A DNA stretch of 64,000 bases from Virgibacillus proomii (GTDB lineage: Bacteria > Bacillota > Bacilli > Bacillales > Amphibacillaceae): NCBI RefSeq assembly GCF_900162615.1, contig NZ_FUFN01000009.1:293176-357175 (forward strand). Direction: 5' to 3'. The translations under genes and the position numbers were made by a program. Of this stretch, positions 26,637-36,564 are shown piece by piece. Below the pieces are notes generated by a model. It did not search any database and was not told where the DNA came from. It was given only the letters and a program-made list of their open reading frames with translations. Each line of letters starts with the position of its first letter. The stretch's first letter is position 1.

Positions 26637-27828
26637 TCAGTACTCCTCCTTTTTATAAATTCTTCTTTTTGAATGATTGGTTATGAATTTCCAAGATAAT
26701 TTTAAGTAAATCGTTTTTAATCACAATTGAATTACAACTATTTACTATAATAATAGTTAAAAAAGGTTTACTCGTCCTTTTTTTGGATGCAATTTTCATT
26801 TAGTCCAGCTTTTGCAAATCAATCTTCTGTCTTCTAGAAAGGCTCTATTTAACCATAAATTCAGTATTTTACCTTTCGGTTACGACTATATTTAAGGAGT
26901 AGTCATTTATCCCATTCATCCTTATTCATGATTGAAATGTTATATAATTCACAAACTGGTAAAAGCATCTTCCTAAACTATTCAAATAAATTATTCTACA
27001 AGTAACTGTTAACTATTTGGCAAACCGTTTTCGTATTGCTGGATAAGAAGGAACATCCTGGTTTCCAACTGCTGTGGAAGAGGAAAGGATCCAATTTTTA
27101 TTTAAAAAAGTTGCCACTATACTATAAATGGATAAGAATACCTTTCCAATGAAAGAAAAGATGTCGAATGGCACGTCCTTTTTTTATACAGATAATTATA
27201 ACAGATTTTACAAACAATCCAATATTATAATAAAAATTTTTTATTAAAGAAATTTTTTATTATAATATGTTGACGGTATATTTTTTATGTGATATTTTTA
27301 ACTTGTAATAATAAATTATTATATTGATAAATTTTTATTACAAGTAGAGACATTATATCGTTTTTCTTAGAAACTTATGAAATCTTGTCCTTGGATCTTT
27401 TCAAAATAATAATAATAGGAGGTGAACTCAAAAACAGGAATAACAAAATAAAAAGGTATTCTGATCGATTATTTGGCGTATTTTGAAAGCGGTTTTATAT
27501 AGTTATTTCTATCCGTAATAAGGAATCTAATTACTAAAAATTTATTATGTGTCTGCTTTTATTGTTGCATATGCAAATCATTTCTAGTCTAACAAGTGAT
27601 TAAAGAATTATTGAAACTTAACTTCATAATAAGTAAGCACCAATTAAAAGCAAAAACAAAAATTTTCCAGCTCAATAAGAATTTGAAATAATTGGTACCC
27701 CATTCTTACTGACACATTAGAAGCACTTTCATGTAAAATTCAGCCAAATTTAAATACGTTTTAATTTTTAATAAATGTTATTTCAAGATTATTCCAGTAA
27801 ATTAATTAAATTCAAGGGAGGATTAGCC
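26637..27828. other. Long AT-rich regulatory interval upstream of sda
   Basis: No gene is visible. Around 27218-27360 it is extremely A/T-rich, with TTTTTATTATAATAT repeated (27234 and 27252) and several ATAATA runs, suggestive of promoter or binding region for the sda operon. A poly-T run follows a weak hairpin at 27170-27185. Confidence 0.5.
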
Positions 27829-28521
27829 ATGAGCGTAGTAACGGCGAGAGAAAAAAAGAATGTCAGTTACAAAAGTTGTTTTGATGTGATTGGACCAGTT
27901 ATGATCGGACCTTCAAGTTCACATACGGCAGGTGCTTTAGCCATGGGATTGGTTGCAAATAAATTATTTAAAGGTCTTCCAAAAAAAGTGGTGGTAAAGT
28001 ATTATGAATCTTTTGCAGAAACTCATAAAGGACACGGAACTGATTTTGCCATTATTTCCGGTATATTAGGTTTTGAGGCTGATGATAGTAGGGTACCAGA
28101 TGCTATTAAAATAGCAGAGTCTCAAGGCATTGACATCACCTTTTTAGAAGAATCAGGTGATAGTCCTGCCGGGCATCCCAATACTGCTGACATTTATCTA
28201 CAGGATGATAGCCGATATATTCGAACAATGGGCATTTCAGTCGGTGGTGGATTAATTAAAGTGAAACATATTGAAATCGATGGATTTAGCTTACATCCTC
28301 AAGGTTCATTACCAATAATGATAGCGATTTCGGATCGAAATAATCTTGAACTTGAATTACACAGAATCTTTAAAAAGCACGATGTGGATATTAATAACTC
28401 CATCAGTTTGGAGAAAGACGGAAAATACTTATACCAATTCGATTTGGATTCACAATTAAGTAGGGATGCCCGGAAAGAATTAGAAAAACTCAGTGAGATG
28501 GCTAAGATCATTATACTTTAA
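27829..28521 (+). CDS. sdaAB: L-serine dehydratase, iron-sulfur-dependent, beta subunit
   Basis: 230 residues from the ATG at 27829 (GGGAGG upstream; 18 codons before it are unlikely to be used). The CFDVIGPVMIGPSSSHTAGA motif opens the beta domain. At about 145-225 an ACT-like domain (IEIDGFSLHPQGSLPIMIAISDRN) probably binds serine. With SdaAA it forms the 4Fe-4S enzyme turning L-serine into pyruvate and ammonia. 22 bases before sdaAA. Confidence 0.96.
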   Translation: MSVVTAREKKNVSYKSCFDVIGPVMIGPSSSHTAGALAMGLVANKLFKGLPKKVVVKYYESFAETHKGHGTDFAIISGILGFEADDSRVPDAIKIAESQGIDITFLEESGDSPAGHPNTADIYLQDDSRYIRTMGISVGGGLIKVKHIEIDGFSLHPQGSLPIMIAISDRNNLELELHRIFKKHDVDINNSISLEKDGKYLYQFDLDSQLSRDARKELEKLSEMAKIIIL

Positions 28522-28543
28522 TTTTACCAGGGGGTGAAACGGT

Positions 28544-29425
28544 ATGTATATGTCTATTAAAGAAATAGTAGATGCTGCAAATGAAAGACAAGTACCCATT
28601 TATACATTAGCAATAGAACAGGAAATGGAAGTAATGAGATCTACTTTTGATGAAGCTTGGCAGAAGATGGAAAAAAACTTAGAAACGATGGAAAATGCTG
28701 TAAATAGGAGTATTGAAGGCGATGGCGTATTTTCGCTGACTGGGTTAACTGGAGGAGAAGCGGTTAAAATTAAAAAATACCGTGAAAGTGGAAGAACGCT
28801 TTCTGGCGATATAATGATGAGAGGCGTCCAGAGTGCTATAGGCACAAATGAAGTGAATGCGGCTATGGGAGTTATTTGTGCAACGCCAACAGCTGGAGCA
28901 AGTGGAACAATCCCGGGTGTACTTTTTACCATTAAAGAAACGTTACAGTTAAGTCGTGAGGAACAGATTCATTTTCTGTTTACTTCAGCATTATTTGGTA
29001 TGATTGTAGCAAATAATGCGTGTATTGCAGGAGCTTTAGGAGGATGTCAAGCTGAAGTAGGTAGTGCCTCCGCAATGGCGGCTGCAGCGGCAGTAGAAGC
29101 TGCAGGAGGAACACCAGAGCAATCAGCTCACGCTTTCTCAACCGCACTACAAAATTTACTCGGTTTAGTTTGTGATCCAGTTGGAGGTTTGGTAGAGATT
29201 CCTTGTGTAAAAAGAAATGCCGTTGGAACGGCTAATGCATTAGTTGCAGCAGATTTAGCATTAGCTGGTGTAGACAATCTAATAAATGCTGATGAAGTAG
29301 TTGAAGCAATGTATAAAGTAGGTAGACAGATGCCTCGGGAATTAAGGGAAACTGGCTTAGGTGGGGTTGCAGACACACCGACAGGCATTGCTATTAGAAA
29401 TAAAATTCTCGGAAAAGAACAATAA
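28544..29425 (+). CDS. sdaAA: L-serine dehydratase, iron-sulfur-dependent, alpha subunit
   Basis: 293 residues. Cluster-binding cysteines are recognisable: VICATPTAGASGT, NNACIAGALGGCQAEVGSASAM and GLVCDPVGGLVEIPCVKRNA. Complete length. SD AGGGGGTGA. Operon sdaAB-sdaAA-transporter. Confidence 0.97.
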   Translation: MYMSIKEIVDAANERQVPIYTLAIEQEMEVMRSTFDEAWQKMEKNLETMENAVNRSIEGDGVFSLTGLTGGEAVKIKKYRESGRTLSGDIMMRGVQSAIGTNEVNAAMGVICATPTAGASGTIPGVLFTIKETLQLSREEQIHFLFTSALFGMIVANNACIAGALGGCQAEVGSASAMAAAAAVEAAGGTPEQSAHAFSTALQNLLGLVCDPVGGLVEIPCVKRNAVGTANALVAADLALAGVDNLINADEVVEAMYKVGRQMPRELRETGLGGVADTPTGIAIRNKILGKEQ

Positions 29426-29507
29426 GATTTTACCCATATTATAATAAAACATATTGTGAAGTTGTAAACAATAATTAAAATCCATGCCTCACAAGGAGGA
29501 AATTAAA

Positions 29508-30836
29508 ATGAGTCAAAGTGCGGCTAAAGTACATGAAGTTAAAAAAACTACAGAAGATGTTAAACAGTATAAAGACCCTAATAAATGGCATATGCAAGAT
29601 ACCACTTGGGCAATGAGTCTTTTTGGAACAGCAATTGGGGCAGGTGTACTCTTTTTACCAATTAATGCTGGGGCAGGGGGGATATTATCTTTACTTTTAA
29701 TTACGGTACTTGCATTCCCTGTCATGTACTTTTCACATAGGGCGATGGCTAAAATGATCTACTCTTCCGAATCTGCTGGTGAGGGAATTACAGCTACAGT
29801 AAGGGAGTATTTCGGAAAAAAGGCCAGTACAGTTTTTGATATCATCTATTTCTTTTCGATTTATGCAATATTGCTTATGTATGCAGTCTCATTAACCAAT
29901 ACTGCAGGCAGTTTCATGGAGAATCAATTGGAAATGCAATCACCACCTAGAATTATACTATCACTTATTTTAGTTCTCGGTCTAATATTTATCGTGAATT
30001 TTGGTCATGATGTTACTGTAAAAGTAATGAGCTGGATTGTATATCCATTTATAGCAACTCTGGTGTTTCTTTCTCTATATTTGATTCCACAATGGGATTT
30101 TTCAAATTTAAGTTTAGCTGGTAATTTTGCATCTGTAAATGGAGGAGTAGGTTTTACAGATATTTTAGGAATGGCTTGGTTTATCCTACCAATCATCGTA
30201 TTTTCGTTTAACCATTCTCCTATGATATCTACTTTTGTTATTAAACAACGGGAAAGCTATGGAATAGAAAATGTAGACCGCAAATGTGCCCAAATTCAAA
30301 AGGTATGTTATATCATGACGATTTCTGTTGTACTGTTCTTTGTATTCAGTACTGTCTTAAGTGTGACTTCTGGTGAACTTGCACTTGCCAAAGAACAAAA
30401 TTTACCAATTCTTTCTTATCTTGCTAATAAATATAGTATGCCATTATTCGCATATGCAGCTCCTATCATTGCTTTCATTGCCATTACAAAATCTTTCCTT
30501 GGCCATTATGTGGGTGCATATGAAGGATTAGAAGACATTATTGTGCAAGCCGCTAAATCCCGAGGAAAAAATATAAATAGTAAAACCGTGAAGAACATCA
30601 TCATTGGATTTATGATCGTGACATGCTGGCTAGTTGCTTATGCAAACCCAAGTATTCTTGATTTAATCGATATGATTAATGCACCACTAATTGCGCTAAT
30701 TTTATTCTTATTACCAATGTATGCAATCTATAAAGTGCCTGCACTAGCTAAATACAGAAAAAATTATTTTAGCAACGCATTTGTCATTATTGTGGGCATA
30801 CTAGTAGTTCTATCAAGTATTAAAGCATTCTTCTAA
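29508..30836 (+). CDS. HAAAP-family serine/threonine transporter (SdaC/TdcC-like)
   Basis: About 442 residues from the ATG at 29508 (AAGGAGG). Eleven or so membrane segments. The family start WAMSLFGTAIGAGVLFLPI is clear, as are SFNHSPMISTFV and KSFLGHYVGAYEGLEDI. Proton/serine symport supplying the dehydratase is implied by the operon. Followed by a strong terminator. Confidence 0.93.
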   Translation: MSQSAAKVHEVKKTTEDVKQYKDPNKWHMQDTTWAMSLFGTAIGAGVLFLPINAGAGGILSLLLITVLAFPVMYFSHRAMAKMIYSSESAGEGITATVREYFGKKASTVFDIIYFFSIYAILLMYAVSLTNTAGSFMENQLEMQSPPRIILSLILVLGLIFIVNFGHDVTVKVMSWIVYPFIATLVFLSLYLIPQWDFSNLSLAGNFASVNGGVGFTDILGMAWFILPIIVFSFNHSPMISTFVIKQRESYGIENVDRKCAQIQKVCYIMTISVVLFFVFSTVLSVTSGELALAKEQNLPILSYLANKYSMPLFAYAAPIIAFIAITKSFLGHYVGAYEGLEDIIVQAAKSRGKNINSKTVKNIIIGFMIVTCWLVAYANPSILDLIDMINAPLIALILFLLPMYAIYKVPALAKYRKNYFSNAFVIIVGILVVLSSIKAFF

Positions 30837-30919
30837 TCTACTAGACTTTTTCTAAGGTGGTCCGGAGGGACAAGTTCAATTGTCCCAAATGGTTTGAAGA
30901 AAAAAGAAGCTCAAACCCC

Positions 30920-30953
30920 TTAACCTTATTCGACATCGAATAAGGTTTTTTTA
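30920..30953 (+). terminator. Terminator of the sda operon
   Basis: AACCTTATTCG ACAT CGAATAAGGTT hairpin with seven Ts. Confidence 0.95.
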
Positions 30954-31054
30954 CTGTGCGCCTGGCATGGGTGATAACTTGGTCGTGAATGTCCACTATA
31001 GGTTTATGGTTATCGAAGAATTCCATTAAATATTAAATCGGAAAGGGAAGAAAA

Positions 31055-31134
31055 ATGTTCAATCACAAACGCATTTATCGTTTAATGCAAATTACAGAAT
31101 TATAATCAGTGATCCGTAGAAAAGGAAAACGTTA
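31055..31134 (+). pseudogene. IS3-family transposase OrfB fragment
   Basis: The plus-strand frame reads NHKRIYRLMQITEL, a stop, then SVIRRKGKRYV, a typical IS3/IS150-group OrfB N-terminal block. Nothing of the rest remains here. Confidence 0.7.
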
Positions 31135-31183
31135 TGTAAGCGTAAAATAGTCCCCACCTATTAATTAGATGGGGACTATTTAC
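31135..31183. repeat. Palindromic mini-element, interrupted by ISL3
   Basis: TGTAAGCGTAAAATAG...CCCCA, a 13-base loop, then TGGGGACTATTTAC; the rest of the right arm (TATTTTACGCTTACA) lies beyond the ISL3 insertion at 32381-32395. Reassembled it is a near-perfect palindrome of about 57 bp with 22-bp arms. Half of another copy is at 39607-39636. The ends resemble IS21-type termini (TGTAAGCGTAAA...). Confidence 0.75.
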
Positions 31184-32380
31184 GGTTCTTTCCAAAGTTA
31201 CTGTATATTCTAATCTATTAGAATATACACAACGATTATCAATCGGAAGGGTGTTGTAGATGGATAAACTAATCAAATTTTTACTTGATGAAAATTTGAT
31301 TTGTAAAAGTACTGAGATATCGACGAATTCTATCTATTTCTATGTTGAATCCACTCGAAAAAATTGCACATGCCCGAATTGTCAAATTATATCTTCCAGA
31401 ACTCATTCACGCTATAAGCGAAGTTTTCAGGATTTGCCTATCCAAGGGTAAAAGGTAATTATTACGCTGATGAATCGAAGATAATCCATTATGTGATCGA
31501 ACAACGTTTACTGAGTACTTTTCCTTTATCGATTCTAAAGCTACAAGAAATCAGATCATTAACGGGGTGTAGCATTCAAACCATCCGAAAATATATTAAA
31601 ATGGACGAAGAGAACATCCCTAAAGGTTCAAATGATAAGCGTGGACAAGAACACAGAGAAGCTATCGAAAAAATTATGTCTAAAGTTGAGAAAGTAAGAG
31701 CATTACATGATAAAGGATACAGTGTGAGACAAATAATAGATAAGACTGGTCACACAAAGAAAATAATTAAAAACTACATATCTCCCGATTTCAACCCCGT
31801 TCATGGTCAATATGGTGTACAACGGCCTGGCAAACTTTCTCCTTTTAGAAAAGAAGTCATTTCTATGCATTCCAAAGGAATTCCTTATAAAGATATTCAT
31901 AAATCTATCGCTAAGAAAGGATATACTGGTTCCCAAGCCGCAATAAGACAATTTATAGCGAAAGAAAAAAGGCTTCAAAAAGATATAGAAGACTATGACG
32001 ACGCTGGTTCAAGTGAAAACTCACTGACGAACAAGTAAAGAATGCTTTCAACAAATATCCAATCTTAGAAAAACTTCATGATTTAGTTTGGAGTTTTAAA
32101 TCAATTCTTCTTTCAGGACAAAGAGAAGAATTACATGCATGAATTACCAAGGCAGAAACCCTTGAATTAACTCAATTAAACAGTTTTCTGAACGGCTTGA
32201 AAAAGGAAATGCATTAGAGAATGCATTTATATTCTCTTATAGTAATGGGCTAGCCGAAGGCAGTGTCAACAAGTTAAAAACCATCAAACGTATCCTGTAT
32301 GGCAGAAGTAATTTTGATCTATTACGAAATAAATTATTACTACTTGAATCACGCAAATTCAACTAACAATGGAAAGAACC
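31184..32380 (+). mobile_element. ISL3-family insertion sequence, defective
   Basis: Imperfect terminal inverted repeats GGTTCTTTCCAAAGTT and GGTTCTTTCCATTGTT (left and complement of right end). Transposase pieces: an N-terminal zinc-finger part from 31260 (NCTCPNCQI), a break with a large deletion near 31451, a helix-turn-helix/central part 31493-32036 (TGCSIQTIRKYIK, GYSVRQIIDKTGHTKKII) and a C-terminal part near 32240 (GLAEGSVNKLKTIKRILYGRSNFDLLRNKLL), with stops between. Flanks TATTTAC and TATTTTAC look like the 8-bp target duplication with one T lost. Confidence 0.88.
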
Positions 32381-32471
32381 TATTTTACGCTTACATATAT
32401 TTCCTAATTTGATTAACTCCTCTGTCTGTCATATTCTTCTTCACAAACACAAAGTATAAAAAACAATCTTA

Positions 32472-33188
32472 TTATGATAACACTTCATCTTGCTCTATTT
32501 TTATACCGGTTAATTTAATTAATATTACGGATAGGAATGCAATCAGAATAGTTGAAATTAATGTGACTAGTAAATGACTAGCGAAAGCCATTGCTAGTAC
32601 ATTACCAAGCACAGCTATTAGAACAACTCCCGTTACAATAGTTGCGACTGTTGAATTCAAATATACACCTGCTAGCCCTGAAAAAATTATTAATGATACA
32701 GTTAGTATAGCTGTTGATATATTAATAATAAAAAAGTGAACTAAATAACTTAGAGCAAATACGTGGGAATCAAGTATTGGAAATAGCGATTCTATAATTA
32801 AATAAACGATATTAGCCGCTGCCATACCTAAGAACTGAAAGGAATTAAAAACACTCGAAAAAGCCATTACTTTGTCGTAGAATAATTGAGACCTTCCGTT
32901 TGGGTATGAATAAGTTCTAATTTTATTCTCTCCAATATAATTTTTAACAAGAGTTCCATTTATAATAATCGCTCCATAAATAACTAATATACACATGGAG
33001 ATTGTAGAAGCTAATCCTGAAAGAGCGCTATAGTTAGTTAATATATTATCGGATTCAGAAGCATCAAAACGCCCAATAATAGTAAAAAAATAAAGTGAAA
33101 TAATCTGAGCAAAAAAAGCTGTTAAAAGGATAGACTTATTGAATTTCTTTACTTTGGAGCGTTCAAAATTATAATTTATTCTTCTCAA
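32472..33188 (-). CDS. ABC-2-like permease, second transporter of the RiPP-like operon
   Basis: 238 residues, about six membrane segments, no large loop. Not recognisable beyond a general ABC-2/YydJ-like permease. Its ATG overlaps the stop of the preceding ATPase gene (ATGA), so the two are coupled and form one transporter. Last gene of the operon. Probable role: self-protection or export of the peptide. AT-rich like the rest of the cluster. Confidence 0.75.
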   Translation of the reverse strand: MRRINYNFERSKVKKFNKSILLTAFFAQIISLYFFTIIGRFDASESDNILTNYSALSGLASTISMCILVIYGAIIINGTLVKNYIGENKIRTYSYPNGRSQLFYDKVMAFSSVFNSFQFLGMAAANIVYLIIESLFPILDSHVFALSYLVHFFIINISTAILTVSLIIFSGLAGVYLNSTVATIVTGVVLIAVLGNVLAMAFASHLLVTLISTILIAFLSVILIKLTGIKIEQDEVLS

Positions 33189-33910
33189 TTAGTTATTCCT
33201 CCCCTTTTCAAAAAATAATAGTATTCTTTAAGACCTCCGGAATAATTCTTAACTATATCTTTAAGCTCTCTTTTTTTATAAGTTTTACCATTCAACATGA
33301 ATACTACACTAGTAACGAAATTCTCAAGTTCTGATAAGGAATGACTAGTTATTATTACACAAGCGCCTTTACCTTTTAAATCAGAAAGGATTTCCTTCAT
33401 TAGGTTTATACCATCAAAATCAAGTCCATTAAAGGGCTCATCTAATATAATTATTTTTGGTCGATGAGATAAAGCTATTGCTAACTGAAGACGCTGTTTC
33501 ATCCCTAAAGATAATTGACCTATCTTTTTTGTTAGTGGAACTTGTAATTCAAGTAGCTCTAACATCTCCATATGAGGAGTAGGTTCTTTTATTTCCATGT
33601 AATTATAGTGTTCAACAAATAACTCATAAACGGTCATATCAGAAGTACTCGGAGGGAGTTGAATTACAGAGCCAAATTCCTTCAACATTTCTGAACGGTT
33701 CGATTTAGACAACACTTGATTATCTATCTTTATAGATCCTTGGTCTGGTGAGAGTAAACCTAATAAGCACTTCAATAAAGTTGTTTTACCTACTCCATTT
33801 GGTCCAATGAATGCACATATTTCTCCTCCAGAAATATGTGCATCAGCTTTCCTTATAACCTCATTTTCATTAATAACCTTACATAGATTATCTATTAATA
33901 TATTTACCAT
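33185..33910 (-). CDS. ABC transporter ATPase, second transporter of the RiPP-like operon
   Basis: About 241 residues from the ATG at 33910 (MVNILIDN; the AAGGGAC site precedes it). Walker A GPNGVGKTT, signature LSLGMKQRLQLAIA, Walker B IIILDEPFNGLDFDG, switch ITSHSLSE. No C-terminal extension. Between the first permease and the last permease genes. Confidence 0.9.
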   Translation of the reverse strand: MVNILIDNLCKVINENEVIRKADAHISGGEICAFIGPNGVGKTTLLKCLLGLLSPDQGSIKIDNQVLSKSNRSEMLKEFGSVIQLPPSTSDMTVYELFVEHYNYMEIKEPTPHMEMLELLELQVPLTKKIGQLSLGMKQRLQLAIALSHRPKIIILDEPFNGLDFDGINLMKEILSDLKGKGACVIITSHSLSELENFVTSVVFMLNGKTYKKRELKDIVKNYSGGLKEYYYFLKRGGITN

Positions 33911-33915
33911 AAAAT

Positions 33916-34692
33916 CTAGTCCCTTCTCGAAAGCACAATAAAAGATATTAGAAACCCAAGAATAGCCCAAAGTAATACGACTATTAAATCAATTAGTGAA
34001 AACACACCATAATTAAATAATGTTGAACGTAATAAATTTGTTGTTGGGACAAATGGGAGTATTTGATGGATGTAAGTCGTCCACTCCGGTAATCTTTCCA
34101 TTGGATAAGTGATAGGAGAAAATAATAAACCACCGATCATTATTAATTGTGTTACTAAAGCCATAACATTTGGCTTAAAAGTATAAGCTATTGCAAAACC
34201 GATGCATATCATAGTTATCTGAGCAATTAAAATAAATAAAAAGCTTAAATATGTTATATGTAAAGAGATATTAAATCGAAGTATTGCAGCTAAACATCCC
34301 ATAAAAACTCCTGGTAGTGAAGCAACGCACCAAATTATAATATCCGCCACAAGTATTGAACTACGAGAAACTGGCAGTGTTTTTTGGTATTTAAAGATAC
34401 CATCTTGCTTGGCTGTGCTGACTATCTGTGGAGCTAGCACACATCCAACCGCAATAATTCCAAGAGCAATTGCTCCTGAGGATAAATATAAAGCCAAGGT
34501 ATCATTCATATCTGGAATTAGTAGTGCCAGGCCATACACAATTGCCAACGCAAAAGCTACTTGTACAATACTAAATATGGGTAAAAGATATTTATGTCTT
34601 ACAAGACTCCAACGAATTAGCCCCCAGAACTTTTTGATTCTTAATACCAATCCATTATTCCCATTAATTGTTATAGTATTATTCATTTCCAT
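33916..34692 (-). CDS. ABC-2 type permease, first transporter of the RiPP-like operon
   Basis: 258 residues, six membrane segments and an ABC-2 signature region (FSPITYPMERLPEWTTYIHQILPFVPTTNLLR, with the usual P-rich loop before the last helices). It overlaps the 3' end of the 34679-35626 ATPase gene by 14 bases. Resembles multidrug/lantibiotic exporter permeases. Confidence 0.85.
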   Translation of the reverse strand: MEMNNTITINGNNGLVLRIKKFWGLIRWSLVRHKYLLPIFSIVQVAFALAIVYGLALLIPDMNDTLALYLSSGAIALGIIAVGCVLAPQIVSTAKQDGIFKYQKTLPVSRSSILVADIIIWCVASLPGVFMGCLAAILRFNISLHITYLSFLFILIAQITMICIGFAIAYTFKPNVMALVTQLIMIGGLLFSPITYPMERLPEWTTYIHQILPFVPTTNLLRSTLFNYGVFSLIDLIVVLLWAILGFLISFIVLSRRD

Positions 34693-35626
34693 CTGTTAAC
34701 CCCCTATATGATGCTTCTAGCGATGCAGATGTAAGCCTGTAATTAACCACTTTCCTTTCATGAATTTGTTTCAATACCCATGCTATTGCATCAGGAACTT
34801 GTTCAGCAGAAAGATTAAAAATAATTTGCATCTCCTCCTCTATGTATCTAGTCTCTAATGATTTAGGTAGATTTGATAGGGAACCCCAATCATTCATGAT
34901 TACAAAAAGTGTATTGGTCGATATTTGTTTATGTTCTCCTATTATCAATTCATCTTGAATCAACTTACCATGATTCAATAATAGAAAGCGGTCAGCATAC
35001 TGCTCAACTTCTAATAAATTATGAGTAACTACAACTACAATATGCCCATTTTTAGCTAACTTTCTCATATAATTCCAAACTAACTTTCTTCTTACAGGAT
35101 CAACATCATTTGTAGGCTCATCAAGTAGGAGTATAGGAGATGGTGATATCACTGCCATAGCAAATGATGCCAATCTTTGTAAACCACCAGAAAGCTTTTC
35201 ACCAGGTCTATCTGCCCATTTATCAATCTTTAGTTCATCTAAGATTTCTTTACAAAGTTCTTTGTTTTTTTTACCTGAAATGCCACGAATATGTAATATT
35301 GATTCAACCGACTGACGCAAAGTAACACCTGATAATGGTGCATGAAATTGTGGCATCATAGAAACAAGATTTCTAGCAGATTTTGTATTATTAATAAATG
35401 ATATTCCTTGGTAATCAATTTGACCTTGATCAGGTTTAACGATACCAATGATTTGATTTAATAATGTTGATTTACCAGCTCCATTATGACCTATAACAGC
35501 TACAATTTGCCCTGGGTGAAGTACAGCTGAAATGTCACAGTTTGCTCTTACAGTTCCACGCTTATAAGATTTAGAAATAGCATTAATTTTTAAATTTTTA
35601 TTATCCCCCTTAATTTCTATCATCAT
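34679..35626 (-). CDS. ABC transporter ATPase, first transporter of the RiPP-like operon
   Basis: About 315 residues. Walker A GHNGAGKST, signature LSGGLQRLASFAMA, Walker B ILLLDEPTNDVDP, switch VVTHNLLE. The C-terminal 90 residues are an extension of the type seen in CcmA/NodI-like drug exporters. GGAGG lies 5 bases before the ATG at 35626 and 8 before the next ATG at 35623; either could be used. Confidence 0.9.
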   Translation of the reverse strand: MMIEIKGDNKNLKINAISKSYKRGTVRANCDISAVLHPGQIVAVIGHNGAGKSTLLNQIIGIVKPDQGQIDYQGISFINNTKSARNLVSMMPQFHAPLSGVTLRQSVESILHIRGISGKKNKELCKEILDELKIDKWADRPGEKLSGGLQRLASFAMAVISPSPILLLDEPTNDVDPVRRKLVWNYMRKLAKNGHIVVVVTHNLLEVEQYADRFLLLNHGKLIQDELIIGEHKQISTNTLFVIMNDWGSLSNLPKSLETRYIEEEMQIIFNLSAEQVPDAIAWVLKQIHERKVVNYRLTSASLEASYRGLTDGNE

Positions 35627-35673
35627 TGCAACCTCCAATGCTTTTTTATCTTAAATAATCCGCTTTCAATGAA

Positions 35674-36558
35674 TTACAAAAAAATACTTGAAAATAGAAT
35701 CCATAAAAAAGGTATAACCCAGTAAACAATTATTAACAGATTAACAGCATACCCAATTATTTTCAATACTCTCGAAATTTTAATTTCTTTACTACTTTCA
35801 TTACTATCTATTCCAAGTATTGGATTATCAAATAAAGCCGAAACAATAAAGTATCCGTCGCAATTTTTATGAAATCTAAATTGCCAAATGATTCTTAACC
35901 ATAGAATCGAAATAGCCGCGGACACTTTCCAATCTATTACAAAATAATCTAAAATCAATAAAGTAGCTAAGAGAAAGGAATCAAATGCTAAACCGGCAGA
36001 TAAAGCAGCCAGTCTCGATAAGAAAGACCAGACCCATATATGGGTCATAGATACAGTCGCCTTAGCTTGAACGAAATTTAATCTTAGTCCTCCTGTTCTA
36101 AAAAAATATGAACGTGAAAATATTATATGCATTAACTCATGAATTAAAGTGGTTATTAAAGAAAAAGCAATTAGATAGATTAAGTTAGCGGGTAAAGGGA
36201 TTCTACTATTAATAAGAACACTTCCGCTAGGTATTCCCTTAAATAAGCTTAAGACAAGCGAAATTAATATAGAAAGTCCACCTAATATAAAAAGAGTCAT
36301 ACGTTTAATATTCCATCTTATATTGTTCTTCTCATCTGGAAAAGACTCTATTTTATCATTTTCGTCAATGTAAAAACCATTTTCCTGAAGAAGATGTACC
36401 GTCTCAATATCATAACAGTCTAATGAATTATTATGGATTAAAGATTTTGCTAGTTCTTCGTTAACTATAAGGGCGTCTGATTCTTTTGCTACAACTATCC
36501 AATCGCCACTCTTCAATCTTCTCCCCTTAATTGGTTTAAGAGAATGTTTTTTTTCCAT
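35674..36558 (-). CDS. M50-like membrane metalloprotease with possible RRE-like N-domain
   Basis: 294 residues. Residues 1-80 are soluble and read like a winged-helix peptide-binding domain (GDWIVVAKESDALIVNEELAKSL ... TVHLLQENGFYI). Then about six membrane segments. The zinc motif HELMH lies at the start of a helix (SLITTLIHELMHIIFSRSYF), and the second motif NCDGYFIVSALFDNP supplies the distal Asp, as in YydH/site-2-protease-like enzymes of RiPP clusters. Seven bases from the E1 gene. Predicted to cut the modified peptide at the membrane; the actual substrate is inferred from context. Confidence 0.82.
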   Translation of the reverse strand: MEKKHSLKPIKGRRLKSGDWIVVAKESDALIVNEELAKSLIHNNSLDCYDIETVHLLQENGFYIDENDKIESFPDEKNNIRWNIKRMTLFILGGLSILISLVLSLFKGIPSGSVLINSRIPLPANLIYLIAFSLITTLIHELMHIIFSRSYFFRTGGLRLNFVQAKATVSMTHIWVWSFLSRLAALSAGLAFDSFLLATLLILDYFVIDWKVSAAISILWLRIIWQFRFHKNCDGYFIVSALFDNPILGIDSNESSKEIKISRVLKIIGYAVNLLIIVYWVIPFLWILFSSIFL

Positions 36559-36564
36559 TAAAAA

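Noticed and set aside
27170..27360. AT-rich direct repeats considered as a CRISPR-like or origin-like array
   Set aside because: Repeats are short, unevenly spaced and purely A/T; no spacer structure, DnaA boxes or iterons.
34409..34699. Plus-strand open frame opposite the ABC permease gene
   Set aside because: Shadow of the minus-strand gene; composition follows the antisense of membrane-segment codons.
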